A stretch of 64,000 nt of DNA from NCBI GenBank assembly GCA_022385805.1, contig MU277713.1, positions 122,804-186,803 on the forward strand, given 5' to 3'. Shown one piece after another: positions 45,778 through 56,113 of this stretch. Position 1 is the stretch's first letter. Every line of letters starts with the position of its first letter. Origin of the DNA: Pilatotrama ljubarskyi. Lineage: Eukaryota > Basidiomycota > Agaricomycetes > Polyporales > Polyporaceae. Made by a program: the position numbers and the translations under genes. Below the pieces are notes generated by a model, which was not told the origin of the DNA, did no database searches, and saw only the letters and a program-made list of their open reading frames with translations.

Positions 45778-48700
45778 ATGTCCTCTGTTGCTGCCATGTC
45801 CCAATCACTCCCACCTGGCGATGAAGATCTCGCTCAGCTCTACCACCAAGTCCTGGCTGGCTTCGCGGATGAGTCCCCCACGTCGGAGCAATCACTGCAC
45901 AGTATTCCGCCGCATGCACATGGAGATCGCGAGCTCGAGTCAATCTATGGCCAATATCAAGACGGCGAAGCAACGCCCACTGCGAACCGACTCCAGCCAT
46001 CGGTTCGGTCGGTTACGGCGTCCCACCGTGCGTCTCTCCTCTGCACCGCCAGTCGATTGTGATGCTGAACCCTCCCATAGATTCGCATTACGGCTTGCCT
46101 CCATCTCCTCGACCACCACAACCACCATCTCTCCCCCCAGCACCAGCACCTCCGACGCCGTCCAGCAACCCTCAGTCGCCGTCGCAGCGGGTGCCCAGAC
46201 CTCTCCCCCGAATTCCTGGTCAGGCGCCAGTCCCGCCTCCACCGCCCCCACCAATCATGTATGGAGCCATGCCTGAGGCTCGTCCGTATCATGCCGACGA
46301 TCGTGCAAGCCTGCGCCCGAAGCATTCCAGTTCAGAATCGTGCGTAACCCTTAGCTCATCTGATGTGGTAACGGAGCTGATGTGTACTCCGCTGCAGAGG
46401 TCGACGGCTCCCCCCTACCCCTGGTGAATACGCGGCCAGCAACGTGTCCAACGGATATCATGCAGTTGTCAACCCACCACCGAATTCTGCTATGCTGGGC
46501 CGATTGCCATCGCTGAACGGCTACTCTGAGTCCCGCCCTAGCTCCTCTGGAACGCGTCCCGGTTCCTCCGACAGCTCATACAGAGCACAATACTCCATGC
46601 CCATACCCGAGACAGGCGATGCATACAGTTGGCGTCCACCTGCCGCGGCGACCGACATGCGGCGACCCCCGCCTGGCGCACTGCCTCCGCAGGTACCTGG
46701 TTACAACAGCGTGTACGAAGATGAACGCCCGCCGAGCTCGCCGTCGGACGGTTATTCTGTCCGAGGAGATTCTACTGCGCGTCCTGGTCTGAGACCATAC
46801 TCCCCTTCGCAGCATTCTACGTCTTCATATGGTGCTGCGCAGCCCCTGCCTCATAGTCAAAGCTGTGCGTTGTGCGATTGTATCCGTACTCTACAAGTTG
46901 CAGACTGACACCCGGGTAGACCCTCAAGCTGCCCAAGGCTTGGGCCGTTCAACATCGTCCGGTTCTGTTGGCTCGTACCAGAATGGTCCGAACGGCATGG
47001 ATCGCAATTCGTCGTTCACGACGCGGACGACGATGTCCTCTACTTATCCCGAGAGCGACGTGGCTGTTCGTCCTAGTTCATCGCTGGCAACCTCCGTAGA
47101 CCGTGGCAACTCCACTGGCTCATACGTGTCGAAGAGCTCCGACGGCGGCTGGTCCACCACTTCGCCGCCATCTGTCGCTCCCACGTTCCAGCAAGTGCCG
47201 TCCCAGCAGCATTACTACTACCAGCAGGCACAGGATATGTACAGCGCCCCATCCCTGCAGGGACCCGTAGCTTCGTCCTCAGAGCGACGCGACCGCGATC
47301 CTTTGCGTCCCTACACAGACATCAAGCGACCGCTGGAGCTGCATGAGAACTACGACGACGAAGAGGACGACTTCTACGACGAGGACCCCTCGGAGGACGG
47401 TGACGACCGCTTCTTCAACCCTGCCCTCCTGAGCCACATTGCCGTGCGGCTGAGGGACAAGGTCCCGCGTGGGACCCACGTGAAGGGAAGCATACCGTAC
47501 CCTCGGGCCTTCACCGGCAAGGACATTGTGGTACGTGACTTTAAATAGCGGATAGCATACTGCTCGCTTCTGACGCGGCTGCAGTCCACCATCCAGTCCC
47601 AGATCCAGCGCGAGCTCCTGCTCACTCATGGAATCTCAACAAATGACCGGAGGGCAGCCCTACAGGTAGCCCGCAGCTTGCAGAGCCAGCTGTTCTTCTA
47701 CGAGGTTGAGTGGGGCGACCGTCCGCTGCAGGATGGCGTCGAGGACGTGTACATGTTCTGGGACGACCAGGAGGGTGCGTCGGACATGCGGATGGAGCGC
47801 AACGAGCTGCCCACGGCGGTGATTACGCTTTTGACGCGCTGCTATGCCTCGAGTTGCGACGAGGAGAACCCGTGTTACTCTTACACCTGTCCAAGACGGG
47901 TAGGTTTGCGTGCTTCTGCCTACAGTAGCCTATCTAACTCCTCTCTATCGCAGAGGAGTGCCCTTCCGCTCCTCAGCCCCTCGGAGAAGGAGGAAGAAGA
48001 GGATAAGGTGGGTAGTGCTTGCGTGGTTCCCGCGACTCGTGATGTCCAATGTTTGCGCGATAGGACGAGTGGACCCGGACGGTGCCACGAGAGCTGCTGG
48101 CGACGCTGCCGGAAAGTGAGATAAATCGGCAAACGTAGGTGGATTGAGCAGTAATGCTCGGCTCGTCTCACGCGACTATTGCAGCATCATCCACAAACTC
48201 ATCGTGAAGGAGAAGCAATATCTTCGTGACCTCGATACTGTCGAGACTGTAAGATTTTCAGCTTCGTCGACGTGGCAACGACTGACCTCATATTCCATAG
48301 CTCTTCATCCGCCCGCTTCGTTCCGCAAACCCGCCGGTCATCAGGTCAACGGAGATTGACGAGTTCATCGACGAGGTGTTCGGCAACATCCTGGACCTGC
48401 GCGAGTGCAATCGCCGTCTTCTCGAGATGATCTATGTGCGCCAGCGTGAGCAAGCTCCTGTCATTCAAGGCATCGGTGATATCTTCCTGGACGCTGCTAC
48501 CGAGTTCCGCGTGACATACCCCAATTACGTCGGTAACCTCCCTGTGGCGGAAAAGCGCATGAAGGACGAGCTAGACAAGAACGCTGAGTTCAAGCGTTTC
48601 GTCGAGGTCGGTCTCGTCTAATTGCGTCTCAGTCGGAGTGTGCTGATCGTATATAATAGCAATGCTCGAGACACCCGGATGCACACCGGCTCGACCTCAA

Positions 48701-51700
48701 GCATTTCTTGACCCGACCTTCGGAGCACCTACAGAAGTACCCAGTCCTGCTTGAGGCCATCTGCAATGAGACGACGGAGGGCAACCCGGATATCGATTTC
48801 TTGAAGGAGGCGATCAGCGCTATCAAGAAACTGCAGTCCGTCGCCCAACTGTGGACATGGCAGTCTGCCATGGGTAAGGGCCCGTCCGGGAAGCTGGAGT
48901 GGCACAACCTTGTCTCGGATGAGGTCAGGGCGTCGCTCTCGAAGCAAGAGGTCAAACGGCAGAAGTGAGTTTGATGCCCGGGTATGTTCAGAGACGCTTA
49001 CTAACGTCCATGGCAGCATCATCTTCGAGGTCATCAAGGGTGAGATGGACTACGTCCGCGATCTTGAGAACATCGAAGTGGTAAGCTACAGACACCCCAG
49101 AGTGGGCGACGGTATTCACGCTATCGAACTAGATGTACGTGGGCCCTTTGCGTGAAATGGACCCGCCCATCATTCCCCGCGATCGCCTGGAGCAGTTCAT
49201 CCAAGAGGTGTTCCACAACTACGCCGAGTTGCACGCGCATCACCGGAGGATGCTCAACAAGCTCCATGAGATCCAGCGCGAAGAGCACCCTGTCATCCAC
49301 AGTATCACAGAGGCGATCTACGACGCGGTTCTCAACTTCAGGGAGGCGTACATGGAGTACATTCCGAACTATCCCATCGCGGCGTACCGGATAGACGATG
49401 AGATGGCCAACAACCCTGCGTTCAAGTCTTTCGTCGATGTGCGTGTGTTGCCCAGATATGTCGGACATTTGGCTGAGTTCATCCTCTAGCAATGTACGAG
49501 GCATCCGGACGCCCATCGGCTCGACATGAAGAACTTCATTAATCGACCCATCCCTCGTCTCCTGCGATATGAGCTACTACTGAAGAACATCCTCGATGAG
49601 ACGCCTGAAGGCCACGAGGACCGAGACTACATCCCGCAAGTGCTTGAGGTCATCAAGGCGCTCGGCAAGGAAACGGAGCCCGGTGTCGTTTCGGCGAAGC
49701 AGAAGGTCGAAGTGTGGCGGTACAATTCGAACCTAGTCTTCAAGAGCGGCGAAGTCATTGTGAGTGCCAGTAGTTCCAGACATGGATGAGCGAGATACTG
49801 ATTGTGTGCATCAGGACATGGACCTGCTGAACGAGAACCGATCATTGATTCATACCGGCAAGCTCTTGCGACAGCCCGATACCGGTTTCGAATGGAATGG
49901 CTGGACTGAGCTTTTTGTCCTGTTGTTTGATAACTACCGTGGGTCCTCTGCCTGGGTAGGCAACCGGTCGGTGTTGCTGACTTCGTGCTGAATTGCAGTC
50001 GTGATGACCAAGCCGAAAGAGAAGGATGGCACCACCAAATACCATGTGTACCGACGGGTACGTCTCATTGTAGAAGTTCGACGGATCGCTCTTACCATAC
50101 CATGCAGCCGATACCCTTGGACTTGTTGACCTTGGCAAACTTCACCGATCCACCAACACAACGAGGAAACAGCATCCTCCGCCTGGGTCGATCAGAACGC
50201 CATGCCGGCGACGCGGGCACACCGACAGGCGCCCAGCAGTCCCCGGAGTCCTCCACCGATTCTCGACTAGTATACCCATGCACCATTCACCACAACGGAC
50301 GGCTTGGTGGACTATATACCGTCTTCGCGGAATCGGCGCAGGCGCGGAACGAGTGGAAGCAGAAACTCGAGGAGGCTATTGGGTTGCGCAAGGTCGTCCA
50401 GGACTCGAACAAGGTCTTCGAGATCGAGACGCTCAGCGCAGACACATTCCTGGTACCGGCGATGGGTCCGAGCTCAGGGACGTCATGGAACCATGAGAAC
50501 GCGTTTACGGGCAAGGTCACTTGCTCGGTGCCGTTCAGTAAGTAAAACCACCTGGTACAGTGAGAGGCTGTCCTGACTGTTTCCCTAGCCACTGCCGACG
50601 GCCGTGGGCTTGTCGCGATCGGCTGTGCCGAGGGTGTATGGATTGGCTTCAGACACGACTCGAGGTGTAAGTCTCTGGCATCTACTTCCAACGGGAGAAC
50701 CGTCGTTCTGAACCCTAAGCACAGCATTACGTCGTGTACTTCACTTGAAGATGGTGACACAATGCGCCATGCTGGAAGACTTCGGCATCTTCCTGGTTCT
50801 CGCAGACAAGGTGAGTTCATATAGCCGTGTGTAGGGTTTGTAGCCTTGCTCATGAACGCCTTGCAGTCATTGTTTGCGTATCACATCGAGGCCTTGGTCC
50901 CATCGTCCCCTCAAAGCGCACATACTTCACAGACGCCTCAGAAGCTCAGTGGGAACAAGGACGTGCACTTCTTCAGTGTAGGCAACCTCAACGGCCGGAC
51001 CCTGGTTATCTACATGAAGAAGAAAGGAGTGAGCTTGTTCTCGTTATTATGCTCAACTAGCCTACTGAATCATTCGCTAGTTGGACAGCGTCTTCCGCGT
51101 GCTAGAGCCCGTTGTCGGGAAGATCAATGAGCGGTCAAAGGCGCCGCAAACATTCGGATCGCGATTGGGCTTGCGCTCACAACGCTCTGAGTGGTTCCGA
51201 GTGTATAGGGTGAGTGCTGCCTTCCCGGAATGCGGAGGCTGCCTATTGACTTTGCAATACAGGACTTCTTCCTCCCGTCGGAAGCGTTCGACCTGATATT
51301 CTTGAAGGCCAAGATCGTCATCCTCTGTACGAAGGGCTTCGAGATCATGGACCTCACCGAGTATGTCCCGACATCATCTATCATGGGTCCGGTTGACTGA
51401 CTGTTTGTACAGCTTCAAGAGTGTCACCATCCCTCAACGTGATGATCCTCGGCTCGAGAAGCTGGCCAAGCGATGCGAGTCATGTCGGCCTATGGGCATG
51501 TTCCGATCCAGCAACGATGAGTTCTTGCTGTGCTACGACGGTAGGCACAGTGTCTGCCCCTTTCCCTCCCACCTTAACTCCCTCCCACAGAGTTCGGACT
51601 GTACGTCGACCGCCATGGTGACCCAAGCCGGTCCATTGGGACCATCGAATGGGAAGGGACCGCCGAGCACGTCGCCTGGCACCAGCCTTACGTGCTCCTC

Positions 51701-52090
51701 TTCGACTCACGCTTCATCGAGATCCGGCACGTCGAGACGGGCCGGCTCGCGCAAATCATTCCCGGCAACGACGTGCGCTGCATCTGGGACGGTCGTGGGG
51801 TGACAGGTGTCCCGCCCGCCCCCGCCGTGCCCGAAGGCTTCGGCCAGGAGATGATCTCGCAGGAGCCGCGCGTGCACGGCGTGATGAACGCCACGGACGG
51901 CGTCCAGCTTGGGCCGAACTCGCGCGTCGGACGGCCGATCGCGCAGCACGTGTTCGAGCTCATACCGACCATCCCGCTGTACCTCCCCGGGTCGCTCGCG
52001 TCGCCGTCCCAGTCGACGACGTACTTCTCCCAGAACAACTCGCCGCCGCACTCCCCCCGGCTTAACCCGGCGCTCTCATGGCGTTCATGA
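45778..52090 (+). CDS. Rho1 guanine nucleotide exchange factor, DEP-DH-DH-PH-CNH (ROM/TUS type)
   Basis: Large multi-exon gene. The first about 450 residues are Pro/Ser-rich and disordered (46060-47330). A DEP domain follows at about 47400-47900 (LRDKVPRGTHVKGSIPYPRAF, QLFFYEVEW). A first DH module spans 48150-48960: IIHKLIVKEKQYLRDLDTVE, VFGNILDLRECNRRLLEMI, RRHPDAHRLDL-like QCSRHPDAHRLDLKHFLTRP, YPVLLEAI. A second DH module spans 49010-49760: IIFEVIKGEMDYVRDLENIE, CTRHPDAHRLDMKNFINRP, YELLLKNILDETPEGHEDRD. PH follows (LIHTGKLLRQPD, WTELFVLLFDNY), then a CNH domain from about 50590 (GLVAIGCAEGVWIGF) to the end (FELIPTIPLYLPGSL). Yeast relatives activate Rho1 in the cell-wall integrity pathway at the plasma membrane. 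The duplicated DH is the odd feature. Exon limits inside are approximate. Confidence 0.88.
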
Positions 52091-52550
52091 GCGCGCGGCG
52101 CCTAGCGCCTTCGACGTGAAGACGTCGTTCCGCTTCCTGGCTATCGTTTCGCCTTCGTCCGTTGCGGCGCTCTCACTGCATGCATCCTTTGCCTGTTCAT
52201 CCGCGCGCTGGAAACGAGGTCGGACGCAGGCTTGGCCGTTTTCGCAAGTACAATATGTGCACATAGATCTCCCTTTGTAATCGTATCTTTCATCCGCAAT
52301 GTACTCGCTCTTTTTCTACTCTATTCGCTGATGATTCGCTGCGACCCCGTTCGCGTCAGGTTGACGCCCACGCGCAAAGCATAAAGTACAGATGCAACGC
52401 TACAAGACGAAACGCTCGCATTGCCAAGCGGCCACTGCGCCTTTCGAAAGCATCGCCGTATAAATGCAGGCAAGCGAGCCCAGCCGACACTGAGCGCCCT
52501 GCTTAACGTCTACAGCACATACTACCCGACCACCCGTCCGCTTGCCGAGA

Positions 52551-53255
52551 ATGAACGCGCCGCATTTGCACGGGAGCAGCACTGGAGAGCAATCCGTCGA
52601 CAGCCTGCGCGGCCCCCGTGCGGACGCGAGCACGCCTCTTCGCATCGTGCCCTGGAAGAACTGTCTGCAGGACGTCGGAGCTATGCCGCCCTGTGCAGGT
52701 GACACGGCGCAGCCCAAGCTGAAGCCAATTCCTGTGCCGAATGCGGAGGACAGGAACAAGGGGAAAGGCAAGGACGAGGGACCCAAGCCCGCGACGAGGA
52801 CCAGAACGACGAAGCCGATGAGGAAAGCGGGAAAAAGGAAGGGCAAGAAGGCGCGAGCGGACGAGCCCCAGACAGAGGGCATGAGCGGATTGCAGCCTGC
52901 GGCGGGCGAGCCGATCGCTGGAAGCAGCGCACAGCAGAGCCAGTCAGTTAAGACGCCGACATCGACAGCAGACGCCATACGACGAGGGGACAAGGCAGAC
53001 GAGGTACACGTAGCGTTCTTCCCAGGAGCGGCCACGGCCGCGATGGACGCGGCAAGGCGGGGCGAGCTAGTGGGCGTGCCCATGAGCCCAGCGCATGCGG
53101 AGCAGGCGCTGCAGAGCCTCTTGGGCAAGGACTCCCTCAAGAGCCTGTACGAATACCACGAGGAGCAGAAGGCTGCGATGGCGATTGAGCGACAGTACAG
53201 CCTTTGGGACGCGTTTGCGGGGTATTATGGTCTGGAAGAGGAGAGCTACTACTAG
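52551..53255 (+). CDS. Hypothetical Lys/Ala-rich protein
   Basis: Single-exon frame of 234 residues from the ATG at 52551. The middle is basic (RKAGKRKGKKARAD). The C-terminal 80 residues look folded: VHVAFFPGAATAAMDAARRG, SPAHAEQALQSLLGKDSLKS, and a Tyr-rich end GYYGLEEESYY. No known domain recognised. A nuclear signal is plausible. It lies 460 bp after the Rho GEF stop on the same strand. Confidence 0.55.
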   Translation: MNAPHLHGSSTGEQSVDSLRGPRADASTPLRIVPWKNCLQDVGAMPPCAGDTAQPKLKPIPVPNAEDRNKGKGKDEGPKPATRTRTTKPMRKAGKRKGKKARADEPQTEGMSGLQPAAGEPIAGSSAQQSQSVKTPTSTADAIRRGDKADEVHVAFFPGAATAAMDAARRGELVGVPMSPAHAEQALQSLLGKDSLKSLYEYHEEQKAAMAIERQYSLWDAFAGYYGLEEESYY

Positions 53256-53927
53256 TTCGAGTACGAGTACGAAGGTGCCCGGGCTCGCGGACGGGGACCA
53301 GCAGGTCTGGTTCGTGAACCCGCCTATTGACCGGCACGGGTGTGCCGCTGCAAGATGCGGACCGGGAATGGCGTTAGCGGGGCTTAGCTGACGATGGATT
53401 GCTCAACGGAACCTGCGTGGGTCTCCGTGAGTCTGTCTTCCAAGGTTGCGATCCATATGCACATACTTGTACAATCTAGCATAGACGAGGATGTTAGTAG
53501 TTGTGAGTCTTGAGGGATGTAATCCTCAGTCGGCTCGATGCACATACCTGGAAGAAACCAAAGGCGCAACACACAGTCTATCTTAGTCGATCGGAGGCAG
53601 CAGTTCCTCTGGCAAACGAGAGCAGGTTGTGGTGGATCGCACGTACTAGATGCGATAATAAGCTCCTGATCCAAGCCGATCCTCTTTCTGCAATGGCTTT
53701 GTTTTCACCCCAATGATCACTTCTTTTAACGCGCTCGTAGGGACTAAAATGCGGCTCGCAGTCGGCCTTGACGTCGAAGAGCGATTGCTGCAATATTCCC
53801 ATCCTCGAGTCAGTAGCTATAGCCTTGACAGCTGCCTTGTAGTCGTTCGTGGTACTTCTGCGTTCATTATCGATATCCGCCTCAGCCTTCTCCGGAGTCA
53901 GTGCTAAGTGCGCGATACGACACCCAG
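53256..53927. other. Intergenic, no gene recognised
   Basis: Short frames only, none with motifs. It probably holds the upstream region of the F-box gene remnant at 53928. Confidence 0.4.
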
Positions 53928-55669
53928 ATGGACCTGTTCTACCTCATTGAAGACGTGATCCGCTACATCTTCGCCCACCTCGATGGACGCGATGCGCTCT
54001 GGCTCTCACTCACCTGCAAGCGCGTGCACGACCTCGCCATCCCCCGCGTCGCCGCCGTGATCGTCTGCAGCAACGCGCACTCGCTTCGCCGCCTCCACGC
54101 CTACATGCTCAGCCGTGCTCTCTGCGCGTTCGCCAGCTCTCCCTCAGGCGCACACGCCGCCGCCCCACTGCCGCCGCTCCGAGCGCAGTTCATGGAACGC
54201 CTGTCCGTATCTGAGCCCGCCGTCGACCCCACATGATCACGGCCGTACCGCGGAGCGGACCCGAGCTTGAAGGGGATCTTCCACACGAACATCAAGCAGC
54301 AGTTCGACCTCCTCGTCGACCTCCTCGCGCACGCACCGAACCTGCGGCACCTCAGCCTGCCGAGTCTCCACCCCATGCTCGACTGCGAGCCGCGCCTCGC
54401 GGAGCCGCTCCGCGCCCTCCCGCGGCTGATATCGTTCAAAGGCGAGCCGGTCGGGGACACCGTCCTCGCGCTCTTTCACTCGTTCCCCGCGGCCCGGAAG
54501 GCGCGGCCGCGCTTGCTCCAGCTCTCGTATCACGGGCCCCGGATGTACGGCGCGTACCACGTCGAGGGCGAGCGGACGACGTGCAGTGGGGCCCGCTCCT
54601 GGACGTCCTGCGCGCCGACGCGTTCCCGGCTCTGCACGCGCTCAGGGTGCGGTTTTTCGATCCCGATGTGCCGCTGGCACGGTCCCCCTCCTCCGAGCCG
54701 CTGACGTGCGGGCAGCCTTGCGGCCCCTGCGCCCGTGGAACGTCGGCAGCGCGGCGGTAGACCTGGTACCGCTCTGCCCGAACGTCGAGTGGCTGTACCT
54801 GTCGATCCTGAAGCCGTACCTCGATCCGGTCGACCCGTGGGAGGCGGGCGGGCGGCGCCCCGCCCAAGACGCGCCGTGGGGGCCCTTGCGCCGGCTGGAG
54901 CTGGAGAGCATCGATGATGCGATGTAGGTTTGCGACCTGGTCGGGCCGGCAGAGTACCTGCGTATCGAGGAGTGTGTCAGTGTCGGGCCGATTGCGACCC
55001 TGGATGCACAAACGTATTCGGAGTGGGAGAGCCAAGAGCAGGGCGTGAACGTGGCGACGGTACTCGGGGTGGCCGGGCGCGCGCGTCCGGTCTCGATGCA
55101 CTATATCTCGCTCTCTTGGTCGGGGAGGAGGGTATGGGGTTCTGGAAGGAGGTTGCGTGCCTTGCGCCGGGGCTACGTGCCGATGGTGGAGGAATACTCG
55201 GGCTGGTTGGTGAGTCCCGTAGAAACCTGTGACAGCACAGCACGTTGTAAGTTGTTCGTTGAATCGCACATGTCGTAGGACAAACGCGCTCCGGTACCTC
55301 ACTTCGCTCGTCTCGCTGCGCATCCTCCTCCCGCGGATAGGGCACAGAGATCCACGGACGAGCCACGCGCTGGTCCGGCGGGTCGAAAGAGGGCGGGCGT
55401 GGAGCGCCGCAGCCCTCCCGAAGGGCCTCGTCGAGGCACTGCGCGGGCTGCGGTGTGTGGGGGTGTGCGAGGCGGGCAAGAGTGAGCTGTTCTCGTTTGA
55501 GGAGGAGGACAAAGGAGAGGATGGGGATGAGGAGGAGGCGGAAGCGGAGGGGGAAATGTTCGAGCTATTTGAGAGGGACCCAGAGGTGGATAATTGGGAG
55601 CGGGATGACTTTCGGGATATGGGGACGGTGAAGGACCCCAGGTGGTGGCAGAGGCTGAGAAGGGGCTGA
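53928..55669 (+). pseudogene. F-box protein gene with several frame breaks
   Basis: The start MDLFYLIEDVIRYIFAHLDG then DALWLSLTCKRVHDLAIPRV is a clear N-terminal F-box (53928-54060). The body resembles LRR-like basidiomycete F-box proteins: LLAHAPNLRHLSLPSLHPML, LCPNVEWLYLSILKPYL, LRYLTSLVSLRILLP. The frame, however, changes at about 54575 and about 54695 without splice signals. An in-frame TAG follows DDAM at about 54925, and another shift is needed before GFWKEVACLAPGLR at about 55135. The last part (55275-55669) ends in an acidic stretch. It is either a decaying gene or a region with sequencing errors; the C-rich runs at the break points make errors possible. It is not related in its body to paralogs A-C. 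Confidence 0.65.
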
Positions 55670-55869
55670 AGGAAATGTCGTGTGAGGAGGGTAAGCGAGT
55701 GGAGTACTATCTGGAGGAGGGAGACTGGGAGTCGACACTTGCTTTCCTGTCGTACTTAGTTGACAGTCTTGCCAAGCTTTGACTTGCGTAGCAGCGCTTG
55801 GAGTCTGCTACCCGCGAAGTGAGCAAAATGCAGAACTTCGTTGTACCACTACCCCCTCCTCAGGGAGCA

Positions 55870-55896
55870 GATGTCCCCTTCGGGGTGACATACGAA

Positions 55897-55927
<31 letters not shown>

Positions 55928-55992
55928 GGCCCCTGCACAAGGATGACACGCTTTCCCGGAGTGGTAGACCTACGGGTCTCAATATTTATTTT
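55870..55992 (+). ncRNA. U6: U6 spliceosomal snRNA
   Basis: The conserved core is intact: AATTGGAACGATACAGAG (55899-55916), containing the ACAGAGA box that pairs with the 5' splice site, then AGATTAGCATGGCC, and CCCCTGCACAAGGATGACAC, which carries the U4-pairing and internal stem-loop region (AGC triad in TTAGCATGG). A 5' hairpin with a TTCG loop (GTCCCCTTCGGGGTGAC) starts at about 55873. A 3' hairpin AGACC-TACG-GGTCT and a TTTT terminator (55989-55992) follow. TAGCATGGCC also acts as a pol III A box. Unlike some fungal U6 genes, no intron interrupts the core. The 5' end is approximate. Confidence 0.95.
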
Positions 55993-56113
55993 CTTCACCT
56001 CGTCCACGCGCGCCTACGCGTCGCGACGCGTCCGAGCTACAGTAAATGGTGGGAATCGTCCGACCTGTCCGCCGCTCACTCGCGCGTTCGTCGTCTTGCT
56101 CCGCTTTCTCGCA

